64,000 bases of DNA from Cordilura impudica. Its lineage: Eukaryota; Arthropoda; Insecta; Diptera; Scathophagidae. The notes under the pieces are model-generated. The model was not told the DNA's origin and searched no databases. It saw only the letters and a program-made list of their open reading frames with translations. How positions within the stretch are numbered: the stretch's first letter is position 1; each line of letters starts with the position of its first letter. Where the stretch lies: NCBI GenBank assembly GCA_963682025.1, contig OY821519.1, positions 187,735,253 to 187,799,252 of the forward strand. Direction: 5' to 3'. Shown piece by piece: positions 35,373 to 47,460 of the stretch. The position numbers were made by a program, and so were the translations under genes.

Positions 35373-35699
35373 GATCAAGATCCATTCATTAGAAGAGGAG
35401 CTATGGGAATTCGAATTGCTTGAGTGAATGTGTCCCATAAGAAATGTACAGGGAATAATCGCGTTTTAGTATAACTTGAGTAAGGTGGGAGTTGAGTAAA
35501 TTTCAATGATTGATGACATATCTGTGTCTAAATACCTTCCATAGAAAAAATGAAGGAAATCGGCCGGATAGAACGGCCAGACGGACTGACTTTAGTTTTC
35601 ATAAATTTTTTTAATATATAAGATTTTTTCAATATTTCCCTTCACTCAAACCTCTATAACTAGAGTTCGTAGGCTAGAGAACGCAGGCTGTTGGTACAA

Positions 35700-35946
35700 A
35701 TTTAAGAACACTCAGTGGATCAAGCTTTTTCTTTTGAGCTATTAACTGTTTAAATTCGTTGAGTTTGAGGAAAGTTATGCGTGCAAAATGAACTTTACAT
35801 TAGCGTTTTGTATTACCATCACGACAATAAAAAGTGTTGAATTGTGAATTGACTAAACTTGATTAGCATACCTTTAGGGTTTTATGGAATAATTTATTAA
35901 ATGAAAAAAAAATTGCACTCGAATTTCGAGTGCTGGGATCTTCTAG
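35700..35946 (+). mobile_element. Helitron 3' end E2 with the same captured sequence
   Basis: It ends with GTGAATTGACTAAACTTG, a perfect hairpin CACTCG-aattt-CGAGTG, then GGGATCTTCTAG (35943-35946) and T. Its upstream part is the inverted partner of 35231-35372. No Helitron 5' terminus was found for either, so both seem to carry the same non-Helitron segment. Confidence 0.65.
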
Positions 35947-37740
35947 TATTAAATTAAATTTGTTAATATAAAAAGACCTACAGTTGGAAATATTCGACCG
36001 AATCGGAAATTTTGTATATACAGAGAAAATCACGAGTAATCCGTATCGGCTGGCCTAATTAATGAATATCATCACGCATCGAAGATGTCTTTATCTGAAA
36101 ATGCCGAAAAATACCACTCTGCACTCTTAGGTTAGGAAACCTCAAATATCCGACAATATAGAAAAATTCAGTTACCAGACTCTAAAACTCTTCATCAGAA
36201 ACCGTTTTCAGATTCCAGTGGGGGAAATCCTCTAAACTTGTGTTAACAAAGGATATTTCAGTAAACGCCTTCGGGCTTCTAGCAACATTTCTAATTCATA
36301 TAGACAAAACTGGTGCTCAAAATGTGGAGCGGAAAGTTTAAGCAAAATATAACATAATTAAAGCAACAAATAAACGTTAGGGAATTTTTGATATATTATA
36401 AAAATTATAAAAACCAAGTCGGACCTTATATTGACTTATATGCAATAATCAAGCAAAATTATATATTACTGAAGAAAATTTAATTTTAATATTGAACTCT
36501 TACAGCTGCTTTTATATTTTTAACATTTTTAAATTGGCTAAATAAATTTTGTATCCAACTTTTCGAAATACAAAGCCATTGATAGAATGCTGTGTCTTTT
36601 GTCTGCGTATTTAGTATGTCTCTTTTTGCAATTGCGAAACCAAAAACTAATTTTAGAATTTTTATATCGTTTTTTATAGATGGCGTCTATTATTTAATCA
36701 AACGCATATACTCAATTTGTTGAATGTTGGCCCAACACCTAAATGTGTTACTAACAGCAAGAATAACGCAAAATAAACAATACTATACCATCGTGAAAAA
36801 AAACAACTACAACAACATTTGCGCAACGCTGATGGAATGCATACATGCAACATATAAAAGAAAATATAACCAACAAATAAGAAAAAAAAAACAAGGAAAA
36901 TTTGAACAACAACACTTTAGGGTAAAAGAAATGAAAAACTATCCATCGATTATATTAATAGAATTGTTAGAAGCAAAAATTTTGTCGTTGTTCGTTGTTA
37001 CAAACATCCATATGTGTGGAGACAAAAAGAAAATACTTTATAAAGTTTGTTAATAAATATCTTTCAGAGTTGATAAAGTCGTACCTTTTTAGTACCCAAG
37101 GTACCTTGGGTGAGATTTTCGTTTTATTCCTGCCCGCAAAAATGTACATATGTTAACTTTCATATTGGATATACCAAACACATATACAATCCAAATATGG
37201 GTAATATACGAGAGCAGATTTAAAATTCCTTTTCAAAAGTAATAGATGGCGCTAAATTGTATCACTCGGTAATAGACTATTGCGGTTTAGTGTTTAGAAA
37301 GGAAAAACGTAGAGTGTTTAAACACCTTCATTTGAAAGAAAAAACACCGCAAGGAATCAAAGCCGAGTTGTATGAAATTCATACGCACCAGCGTATAAGA
37401 CAATTTGTAATGGGGTGAATGAGTTTGAACGTGTAGGGAATAAAAATTAAGTACTTTCTTCTATATTTTTTAAAGAACTTTTCAGGCAGCCAATGTGTGT
37501 CATATATGTAAGTCTTTAGAAGTATTTTAGGCAATATCAGAAATCATCTTTATATGGGGCCCAGTTCATTATTTTTTTGGTGAGATGATTCAACGATTTT
37601 TTTTATTAACATATTATAAAAAAATAGAGCAAGATAGACAGGTAATATAAAATTTAGTGTTAGTTAAGGTCTTTCTAGCTCGAAATTTGCCAAGCTACTT
37701 CAGTGAATATCAGATAAATCTGATTGGGTTGGTCAAAATA
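35947..37740. other. Unassigned DNA
   Basis: A 109-codon frame at 36724-37053 is Asn/Lys/Gln-rich, lacks motifs and stems from CAA/AAC-rich DNA, so I do not call it. A palindromic GTACCCAAGGTACCTTGGGT lies at 37091-37110. Confidence 0.4.
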
Positions 37741-37759
37741 TTCTATTTAGAATCGCAGT

Positions 37760-38330
37760 TAAAATAAACTCCGATAATAAAGCCGAGGAAGAATCCTTGA
37801 AATCATGTTCCTGAAAATGAGAACTGCCGACGACGTGGAAAGACTGGGAAGAACCTTACAGTATCCTGTGGAATTGGATTGGGTTGGTAAACCCATACAA
37901 GCTCAAACTTCCGCTTTACACCGCAAAGATGAGCTAATGGATAAACATGTAAGACTATAAAGCAAATCTAGCCATCATTGAACCGAAAATGCTTCAATGC
38001 ATTGCCTTTCCTTCCCCATTGAGCAATTTTGACGATAATGGCTGATAACGCCTCAGGGTTTCTTCAAATTACTAATGTTGCATGTACATGGATGTAAAGG
38101 AAGTTGAGAGTATCGAAAATTTTCTGTGCTATTCTTGGCGCTCTCTTGACATAGACTTCAAGCATTTGAATGTCGAATCTGCCATGATCTCTCTGATCTC
38201 TAAGGTACTGGAATACTATATCTCACTGCTTCCTAGAAAGCTAGAACTGATTCTGCAGTGACGTCTAAGGAATATGGCTATTCATGCCATGGTATCATAA
38301 TTTGTAAGTGTACTTTTATCTATATAAGCA
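37760..38330. other. GC-richer relic, unidentified
   Basis: Higher GC than its neighbours, with a plus-strand reading such as LEIMFLKMRTADDVERLGRT, then LQYPVELDWVGKPIQAQTSA, before stops. It looks like decayed coding sequence, probably of a mobile element, but I recognise no family. Confidence 0.3.
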
Positions 38331-38432
38331 GCTACTTCCAACCATCGATTTGATCTTATTTCAATAGAAACTGTTTAAACACTACTACATGCAGTAAAAA
38401 GTGCATGGTCTCACATAGAGATGGAGTCAAAT

Positions 38433-39350
38433 AGTGCCAATTTTTTGGTTTTTTGTAGGGCCAACTATTAGAAAAATTGTTTCGAAATTTCACGACATTT
38501 CATTAATTAAAAAAAAATTAAATTTGAGAAAAATGGATTGCAAAGAGTTTCGTGTTTTGAATAAACTTTGTTTTTGGTGCGAAAAAAGACTGTGCAACGC
38601 AGAGAATGGATCGATAAACATTATGGTTAATCTCCGCCGTCATATTCAATGGTTAAAAGGTGGTATTTCGAATTTAAACGTGGTCGTACGAGCACAAATT
38701 TTCAGATCGCCCTGATCCTCCAAATGAGACAGTTACCGAAGAAAACGTAGGAAAAGTGCATCAGGTTGTATAAGATGCTGGAAAGATTAAAGTGAGTGAG
38801 ATATCTGTGAGTGAGATATCAGTTGAAAAAAACTGAAACGTGTTCTTAATTCAAACTATGCTTTGGAAATGTTTAAAGTAAATTCGCCTGAATTTTTACC
38901 TCGATTTATAGCAACGGATGAGACGTGGATTCATTATTTTACACCGGGGGGTTACAAGCATGGGAAAGTCGACCAAAGACTCAACAACCGGCTGGAAACT
39001 AATGGGCACTGATTTTTAGAAAGCACGTGATATAATATTTATTGATTCTTTGGAGAAAGGAAAAACAATAATTGCTAACTACGGTATTGGACAGATTGGA
39101 TGAAGAAATGAAGAAAGAACGACCCCACTTAAATAAATAAGAAAATTGCTTCCCCATCTTGTATTATCCTGATCTGGCTCCCAACAATTATTATTTGTTC
39201 CCAAACTTGAAAAGATGGCTTCTGGGAAAGAGACTTCATCTTCAAATATTTACTATGTAGTGATTGCTTGTTTGGAACTTGTTAGTGATTCATCAATATC
39301 CTTTTAAGATTTCGACTACTGGTTATATGACGTGACTTCTGTAACAGTAA
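38433..39350 (+). pseudogene. mariner transposase relic 2
   Basis: From ATG 38533 it reads MDCKEFRVLNKLCFWCEKR, the N-terminus of mariner transposases. Later pieces in other frames read ENVGKVHQVV, then ATDETWIHYFTPGG with the first catalytic Asp at 38917-38919, then LDRLDEEMKKERPHLNK, and YYPDLAPNNYYLFPNLKRWL around the last catalytic Asp. The HQDNAP-type central block is missing, and frameshifts and stops abound. Full mariner transposases are about 345 residues; this spans that length with gaps. Terminal repeats not identified. Confidence 0.75.
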
Positions 39351-39827
39351 CCCTTATTGTCACTAGATTTCTATGATTTCTATTATAAAACTACTGTGAT
39401 ATTTATTCATGAAATTTTGTCATTTTAGTCCTGCTAAGTATTTATGACAACGCTATATCAAAGAGAGCGGTGTCTTTAATATAACGTATAAAAACTAGGA
39501 TCGGTCACTATTAATAAAGTCACGTGACTTATTTCAAGGCAGTATTAAATAAAGTTGAAGTTTTACTTATATAAATGCAAAGAAAAACTTTGCCTCCTTT
39601 TAGATCGTCCGAATTGTGAAGTAAATAGCTTAAATAAATTTAGTTACTAAATCACGTCATAGTAGAAATACGGACTGAGTAATACCTTTAAAAGCTTATG
39701 TTCTGCTTAAATATTTTTGGATTAAGATGCTAAATCCAATATTTTTTTGGTGTTTCAAAATTTTTGGTAATTCACAATTTATACTTATTGAATTCCAAAT
39801 GGAAGTTCGTAAATCAATCGAATATTA
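39351..39827. other. Unassigned DNA
   Basis: Probably includes the worn 3' end of mariner relic 2. Nothing else recognised. Confidence 0.35.
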
Positions 39828-39863
39828 TCTATAATATTAATAGGCCAGGCAATTTCTTGTGAC

Positions 39864-41537
39864 CGACGCACATTGGACCATATTTTGAGAAGGCGGCCAA
39901 AAATCATTTTTTTTTTGTTACCGATTTTAAAATTATGTTATTCATTTGAAAGCAAATACTAGTAAACCTCGGGAGCCAAAAAATTGCGACTCTATCTCAA
40001 CTATACCACAGCGAACAGGGTCTTCGAAAATGGGCGTTCTCAGTATTTTTCTAAAATTAAAAATTTCTTTGTAAATTTTTATTTTTGAATGACTGTAACT
40101 TTTTTGATTTAGAAGATTTTGAAGTGAAATAAATTTTGTATAATTTTGTGGCTTCCATGCTATTAATGTTAAAAATGTAGGATTACTAAGTCATTCCAAA
40201 ATTAAAAAAAAAAAATTTTTAAAAAAGGTCCAAATTTTCCGAAAATCTCCTACTTAATAGAGCATAACTTCTGCCAGTCAAAAGCAGTCACAAAAAATCT
40301 TGCAGTCTTCTATAGTTCGAACCCTCCCCTATACTCCTATACCCCATTATATACCCGCCAGTTTCCGCCCGTGTGCACCAGACAAGGTTAGATATTTTCT
40401 GCAAAATTTATGAAAACAAAAGTTGTCCACTATGTGGTTACTATGTGGTTTGTAACTGCCAAAAATATTGGACTTTTATTCATCTTTTATTATACGGATC
40501 GACTCAAAAAAACTTTCTGAGTCGATTAAACGATGTCCGTCCGTCCGCCCGAGTGTTATGAATACAAAAGTTGGTCGTACCGGTGCACTGCGGTGTATTT
40601 TTTGCGTGTCGGTAGAGTTGTCAGGAGTTGTTATATACTTATAAAACAGGGTTGAGATATATGCGCTTAATTGTTACAGGTACATTTACATAGGTATCTT
40701 TCAAAAACATTAATAGTCTAAATTAGGGTTATATAGTTTAAATACCTGACAAAATGGGAAACAATTTAAATAACAGGTAAATGGTAAAAAAACTATTGCG
40801 ACATAGCCCTTTAAGATATGACCAGGTATGCTTCACCTTTTAAAGGGGGTTAGGGTGTGGGTTTTTTATGCTTCTAAAAGTGGTAAGTTACACTTTTTTT
40901 ATAAAGGTAAAAAATTTTCTTGATTTAAAAATTTATATATTTTATAAATTTACAATAAAAATTGTTATATTTCATAAATTTACCATAAAAATTGGTATAG
41001 AAATATTTAAAAAGACAATAAAAAAATTTAACTAAAGCAAAAACATACGAGTTTTTCATTGAAGCTTCTCTATCTTGAACTAATATAAGGTAACTTTTAC
41101 GTTCGCTGCTTAATAAATTATATTTTAACTCGGGATCTTTCAAAAAAAAAAATACAACCTTTAGCCCTTGGGCACATTAGGACTAAAAAGTTTACGGGGC
41201 CAAAGTTTGGCATTTTCTGAAAAAATTGGCTTAAAAAATTGTTAAAAAGTATTAGTTGTAAAATTAACTGAAAAAATAAGACATTATATCAAAAAAAAAC
41301 CTTTTTTTACCTTTTAACACTTCACTTTTGTACTAAAATTCAACTAGTTACAAATGAAAATGTATTTTAAACCCTCGGTAACTTTTTTATTTTCGGTCGA
41401 GAATTACGTTGTATAGCAAAACTTAAAGGCTAAAGTCTCACCTACCAAACAAAAAAAAACCGCATACCAAAATTACAATCCAATCAAAAGTTATAGATTT
41501 TTGACCGCCTTCTCGTCAAATGGTCAACTGTGCGACG
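39864..41537. mobile_element. Transib-type element (1664 bp) with CGACG target duplication
   Basis: The segment 39869-41532 has inverted ends. The left is CACATTGGACCATATTTTGA then GAAGGCGGCCAAAAATC; the right, reversed, is CACAGTTGACCATTTGACGA then GAAGGCGGTCAAAAATC. CGACG stands at 39864-39868 and 41533-41537. CAC ends and GC-rich 5-bp CGNCG duplications are hallmarks of Transib, the RAG-related superfamily. The element has no transposase frame, so it is non-autonomous. It contains a partial R repeat at 40428-40552. Confidence 0.8.
40428..40552 (-). repeat. Family R fragment inside the Transib-type element
   Basis: Matches the end part of R: CCACTATGTGGT, TTTGTAACTGCCAAAAATAT, TATACGGATCGACTC and GATGTCCGTCCGTCCG. 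Both outer ends are missing. Confidence 0.6.
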
Positions 41538-41863
41538 TTTTGTGCTACCGTTTTATACCGATTTTGACCAAACGTATATAATTTGAAAGGTATTTCTTCT
41601 TAGCCAATTTGCAGATTTACAGATATTTTAATATTTTTCTTTACTTTGAGTAAATTGTTGTAAAAGTTGCTACTAACACATACATAAAATTATACATATG
41701 GTATGTATGTTTTATTAAATATGTTAATGTGTTTGTTAATGAGTTTGTTATCTTCATTCGGAATAATAATAGACCATAAAACTGTTGGTTTGTGAATTGG
41801 CTGAGTTGAAAAATAAAGCTGCCTAGAAATTGCACTCGAATTTCGGGTGCTGGAATCTGCTAG

Positions 41864-42961
41864 TTATTATTAATTCAAATAAAATATTGCATTGGAAATT
41901 TAATTTTTTTTCTTCCAGATAGAAACCATCGATAAATCGAAAACTAAGAATTAATCATGATATTGGAGTGATCACGCGATGATCACGCTAGGACACTTGC
42001 AAATAATATGTATAAAAAAATATTTAAAGTAAAAAGATCAATTACAACGTTTTGCAGATCCTAGACAGCTGTCGATGAATAATTTATGTTGTCTAGGTCA
42101 TACTATTCGGTACTAATTCCCTTTGCAATTGAATTAAACTTAAAATCTGATAAACTCGCATGTATCATCTCCTTAATGTGTATCATCTCTTGTGTATTTT
42201 CACAATTTTTTATTTTTTTTTGTAACGGCATGTGCCATAATGTGGTACTAAATAAAGAAGCATTTAACCAACAAAATACAAATACAATGGATGGTGTTTA
42301 TGATGATGACGGAGTGACTAACTGAACAACAACAACAACTACAATCGATGCTGGAACTGAGTGTGTATTGCACGTTAAAAGGCTGGCTGATGACAGCAGC
42401 AACAAACAACAAATGCAGCAGAGTTAGGATCCCCAGCAAACTGCTTTGAACTACATTTTTCTTTCTGGCTGTTTACATTTACACAATATTGTGTGTGCGT
42501 GTGCGTTGTGTCAGTGTATTAGTTTTTATTTTAGTGCGGTGTTCAGAGAATCTTGAACTTGTGCGTTCATTCGCCTGTTTACAAAAAAAAAAAAAAATAA
42601 AATCAAATTTTAGAAAAAAGAAGTGAAAATGCAAAATGTTTTTCTTTTTTTTTTGTTTTGTCTTGTGTTTCTTTACAGTTGTTGATTTTTATCTGTGTTT
42701 CACTGCTCATTTCGATTTTGAAATACAGCTAGAAATGTTTGAATTTGAATTTCATTTAATTAAATAAACATTAAAATCTCAATTCGGTAGTCTAGCAAGA
42801 AGAAATAAGTAAGTAGTTGCCAGTTTCGAGTTTTTTGTGTGATTGAATTATGTGCTTAAATATGCGACAATTCTGTCTTTTTCAACAAAAGAAATAAAAT
42901 GCCATTGAGGGAAAACATTGCTTTGTTGGTATTTTTATTAAAAAAATTTTATTGGATTTTT
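41864..42961. other. Unassigned DNA
   Basis: Short CAACAA tracts at 42326-42341 and GT-rich DNA at 42488-42512. A 79-codon frame at 42086-42325 has a hydrophobic stretch but no other support. It could be host intronic or 5' flanking DNA. Confidence 0.35.
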
Positions 42962-44437
42962 CCCAGTCAGCATTTTATGAAATTAATGATCATATTCGAG
43001 TCTTTTTCGACTCTTCTGCACAATTAAAACAATCGTAAGTGAACTAATTTTCTGATTATAAAAGATTCTTTTGTCGGGAGAAAATGGTAAGCTACCGGCG
43101 ACTCTCCTTCTAGGATCTTTTAAGACTCTCCTTCAAGAGTATTTCATTGTCCGCTTTTCTGATCAGTTTCGAGTCATTTTCTATTAATATTTTAAACATT
43201 TTCATTGTCTTTTTACAGTCATTTTTCAATTGTCTTTCTAACTGTTTGCATTATAAAAAATAAATTATATAATTAAAGTATATTATCCAGATAAGTTTAT
43301 TTAAAAATTTATATATTTATATAAACACAGAAATTATTTACAGTATTATTTTATATATTCAAAATTAAACTTATAAATAAAATAATAATAATATTTGTTA
43401 AAAAATCCATTTGTACAATTAAAATTCTCCAAAAATACATGTAGAAAATTCACCGCACTGACTAAATCTTCGCACATCTTTCATGTTAATAGGTAAGGCG
43501 ATTTATTGTTATACAGTTTTCTCCCGAATTTGACCAACCGTATCTTATTTGAAAGGTATTTCTTTTTAGCTGAGCACCAGATTTACAGATGTGCACCTTC
43601 TGGAACATTTTTTTTTCACTAATATGCATTTAAAGTTGATACTAACACATACATAAAATTATACATTGCCATGTGTGTGTTTATTAAATATGTTAATGTG
43701 TTTTTGAGTTTGTTTTCATCATTCACAATAATAATTGTGTTGAATTGAGAAATAGTTTTGGGCATAAACTAATAATTGGACATAAACCAATAACGAATAT
43801 AAGCGATATGTAAAAAGTGTTGAATTGTAAATTGGCTAAAATTGATAAGCATACCACTCGAATTTCGAGGGCTGGAATCTGCAAGTATTAAATTAGTGTT
43901 CTTCACTGTCAAAATAACAAATATCACTTGAATCATTTAGATTGTCATCATGGAAATTTCTTTCATTGTATGGTTGGCTCGATTACATCTGCTTCGGAAA
44001 GTTTCATGGAAAAAAATTTTTTTTAGATACTAGTTTTTCGGCTTCTTTTCAGCAAATATTTTTAATTCGTTAACTGAGTTTATGTCTTTTATTTAATTAT
44101 TTTTATTTTTCACTTTTAAATTTTTTCACATTTAACTTTTAGTTTTATTCACTTTCCATTTTTAAAATTGTTAACTTGTATAATTTGTAATTTAACTAGC
44201 TGAACTTCACACCACGAATCAACTGATAGTGAATAAAAATTCACAACATTCAAGTATTGAACACTTGTTTCAAAAATAGCAAAAAACTGTCGCGCTATCT
44301 CCTACACAATCTCCTACATGATCTATTTGCGATTGCTGTACATTTTCTTATACCATTTGCTACAAAGCGAGTGATTTTTTAATCGCGCACGAGATAAATC
44401 GTTTTTTTTTTAAACAACCTTCCAAATGCTGACTGGG
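42962..44437. mobile_element. TIR element (1476 bp) with CCCAGTCAGCATTT ends
   Basis: The left end CCCAGTCAGCATTT (42962-42975) is repeated inverted at 44424-44437. Just inside are direct CTCCTACACAATCTCCTACA repeats on the right and GAGTC...GACTC motifs on the left. No transposase is seen. Target duplication is unclear. Helitron copy G lies inside it, so it is the older of the two. Confidence 0.6.
43477..43885 (+). mobile_element. Non-autonomous Helitron copy G (409 bp)
   Basis: It starts TCTTTCATGTTAATAGG after A43476 and ends GGCTGGAATCTGCAAG before T, a point change of the usual CTAG. It carries an extra AATTGGACATAAACCAATAA block that also occurs, inverted, in copy H (near 60145-60180). 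Confidence 0.75.
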
Positions 44438-44583
44438 TTATTTCTTCAAAATAAAAAAATAAAAATACATAATACATACATGGATGCAAGTGAGCCATGT
44501 AACGATAATGATCGAACTTTATTTTTAAATACAAATATATTTGTTCATTGTTTAAATCGTTGTCGATTTGGTCATAGAGTTAA

Positions 44584-45316
44584 TTATACCCTGTACCACT
44601 ATGTGGTCAGGGTATAATGACTTTGTGCTGATGTTTGTAACAACCAAAAATATTTGACCTAGACCCATCTTTTATTATACCGATCGACTCTGAATCACTT
44701 TCTGAGTCGATTTAGCGATGTCCGTCCGTCCGTATGTCCGTCTGTAAACCATGTATGTCCATGTAAACCTTATAATCAAACTCCAGGTCGCAAATTTAAA
44801 ATTTGGTACGTAAGCTTCCATCAGCCATAGCATGAACGGTATTGAAATTGGCGAAAATCGGTACATGCTCAGACATAGTCCCCTTACAAATGACACCTAT
44901 GAAATCTACTTAAATTGCCATATGATCCAAATTATAATATAGTTCTCGGTCAAATTGGGTTTGTAGGTATTTAGTCATAGCTATAAAGCTGCTTCCCGAT
45001 TTTCACACAAATCTATTAAAAACAAAAATATTGCACAGATTTTTCTCAATTTTGGTTTGTATATGTTTTTGCTAAAAATAAGTAACCTTGCCAAATATGG
45101 TTAGGATCGGTCCATTTTTCGAACTAGTCCCCATAGCATCCGATATAAACTTTTTCATATTGAAAAAAAAAAAAAATTAATAACAATGCCACTCAAATTT
45201 GATTTATGCCTCTATTTTCTATATCCAATTAGTTGGACCTAAGAGAAAGGGTCTCTAAACGCATGGTATAGGGTGTCGCATAGTCGGTCTACACCGACTA
45301 AAATTTTATTACTTGT
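44584..45316 (-). repeat. Family R copy 2
   Basis: It runs on the minus strand from ACAAGTAATAAAATTT and TAGTCGGTGTAGACCGACTA-type hairpin to GGGTATAA at 44584-44591. The internal CCGTCCGTCCGTATGTCCG run is at 44720-44738. Frames within it are not coding. Confidence 0.75.
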
Positions 45317-45717
45317 TTTGATATATTTTCGTTCAGAAGAGTTTTATGAAAGCGTACATAAAAAAGTGAATTAAATTTTTAAGGCGTAGATTTTATCCAT
45401 ATGATGAAAAGTTTTGTTTCATTGCGGTTGAAATAAGTTTCAGCAATATTTGTTACGTTTTGCTTTCCAATGCAGATTCATTCACTTTCTTTTATTCCGT
45501 TTTTGCTAGAGAATACATGCAAGTTTTACATCAGCACGAATATCGACATTTATGTTCCGGTAGATAAACCAACGAGACGAAACAGTAAAGTGACTTATTA
45601 GAGGTTATAGGTGGCAGTGTACATCATAAAACCGTGTTTTAAAACACACTTAAATTTCAAAGTTATCGTCAAAAAACATTTTTAGACTACTACGAACTCC
45701 GCATATTTTCAACTGAT

Positions 45718-46700
45718 TTTTATACCCTCCACACTACAGTGTAGGAGGCATAAATATATTAGTTATACCCTATACCACTATGTGGTTTGGGTATAATGAC
45801 TTTGTGCTGCTGTTTGTAACAACCAAAAATATTTGACCTACACCCATCTTTAATTATACCAATCGAATCAGAATCACTATCCGATTCGATTTAACGATGT
45901 CCGTCCGTCCGTCCGTCAGTCCGTGTGTCCATGTAAAGCTTATAATCAAACTGCAGGTCGCAAATATGAATATATTTTGATGAAATTTGGTATTTACTCT
46001 TTTATCGGCCATGGGATGAAGGCTATTGAAATTTGGTGAGAATCGGTCCATGTTCAGACCTAGCCCCCATACAAATGACCCTTATGAAATCAACATATAT
46101 TGCCATAAGATCCAAATTATCATACAAATCTTAGTCAAATTGGGTTTGTATGTATATATTACATCCATTAATCAGTAGTCCAAAAATGATCCCTATTGGA
46201 CAACTCTTAGTCATAGGCCCTATATAGAGCTGCTTCCCGATCTTCACTTAAATCTATCAAAAAAGAAAAATATTACACTGATTCTTCTCAAATTTTGTTT
46301 GTATATATTTTTGCAAAATTCAAGAGAGTCTAGCAAATATGGTCAGGATCGGTCCATTTTTGGGCCTAGTCCCAATATAGATATAGCATCCGATATGAAC
46401 TTTTTCATATCTGCAGCCGAAAAAATTAATAAAAATCCCACTCAAACTTGGTTTATGCTTATTTTCTATATCCAGTTAGTTGGGCCTGAGAGATAAGGTC
46501 TCTAAACGCATGGTACAAGGTATCGTATAGTCGGTCTAGACCGACTATAATTTTCTTACTTGTTTTTCATTCCTTTTGTAACACATCGAAATATAAATTT
46601 GCGACCCCATATATTATATATTTTTTTGATCGCTATATCGACTAGGGTTGCTATAACTGAGTCGATATAACGATATCCGTCTGTCTGTTGAAATTATTCT
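45718..46700 (-). repeat. Family Q inner-end fragment interrupted by R copy 3
   Basis: 45718-45760 holds TATACCCTCCACACTACAG with GGAGG, like the inner end of Q. After R copy 3, 46568-46700 continues with CATTCCTTTTGTAAC, ACCCCATATATTATATAT, ACTAGGGTTGC and ATATCCGTCTGTCTGTTG, the same order as in Q (24684-24800). Confidence 0.55.
45763..46563 (-). repeat. Family R copy 3 (801 bp)
   Basis: The best preserved copy. A perfect 24-nt palindrome lies at 46526-46549 beside CTTACTTGT, and TTATACCC is at 45763-45770. The CCGTCCGTCCGTCCGTC run is at 45900-45916. It is inserted in a Q fragment. Confidence 0.8.
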
Positions 46701-46779
46701 CAGTTCAGAAAATAAACAATTTAACTGGGTAAAGTTAGAATGATATTGTTTGTCCATATTTCGAGCAGGTTGGTTATGG

Positions 46780-47460
46780 GATAAATCGTATAATGACTTA
46801 GTACTGATGTTTGTAACTGCCAAAAATGGCCTAGACCATCTTTTATTATACCGATCGACTCAGAATCACTTTCTAAGTCGATTAAGCGATGTTCGTCCGT
46901 CTGTGTGACCATGTAAAATTTGTAATCAAACTACAGGTCGCAACTATGAATATATTTTAATTTAATTTGGCATATAAGCTTCTATCGGCTATAGGATGAA
47001 CGCTATTGTAATTGGTGAAAATCGCATCATGTACAGACCTAGTTCCCATACAAGTGACCCCTACGAGATCGACTTACATTGCCGTGATATCGTAATTATA
47101 ATATGGATCAAATTCGGTTTGTGTATGTTTATTAAATCCATTTATTAATAGTCCAAAAATAAACCCTATCGGACAATTTTTAGTCATAGTTTAATTTAAT
47201 TTAATGCTACTTTCCGATCTTAACTTAAATCTATCAAAAAAAAAAATTATATCCCAGATTCTTCTCAAATTTGGTTTTTATATACTTTTGCGAAAATAAG
47301 TGACCTTACCACGTAAGGTCCTAATCGGTCCAGTTTTAGCCCTAGTCCCCATATAAATATAGCATCCGAAATGAACTTTTTTATATTCAAAAGCAAAAAA
47401 AATAATAACAATGAAACTCAAATTTGGTTTATGCTTATTTTCTGTATTCAATTAGGCCTA
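46780..47460 (-). repeat. Family R copy 4 (truncated)
   Basis: Follows the R order (AATGACTTAGTACTGATG, CCGATCGACTCAGAATCAC, GTTCGTCCGTCTGTGTGACC) but lacks the terminal palindrome and ACAAGTAAG. It runs into the next relic at 47450-47460. Confidence 0.65.

Larger units (their letters stand above)
39828..41863 (+). mobile_element. Non-autonomous Helitron copy F, split by a Transib-type insertion
   Basis: The 5' end TCTATAATATTAATAGGC is at 39828 and the 3' end GGTGCTGGAATCTGCTAG is at 41846-41863. Removing 39869-41532 plus one CGACG restores the arrangement seen in other copies (…TTCTTGTGACCGACG, TTTTGTG…TACCG). The hairpin CACTCG-aattt-CGGGTG keeps pairing through one G-T pair. Confidence 0.85.

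Noticed and set aside
36724..37053. 109-codon plus-strand frame
   Set aside because: Asn/Gln/Lys-rich composition follows from CAA/AAC-rich DNA, with no motif, no splice context and no relation to neighbours.
42086..42325. 79-codon frame with a hydrophobic stretch
   Set aside because: The stretch comes from a T run; no signal-peptide context or homologue known to me.
44675..46912. Several 60-73 codon frames in family R copies
   Set aside because: They recur in every R copy only because the repeat recurs; they end at different stops and show no coding conservation.
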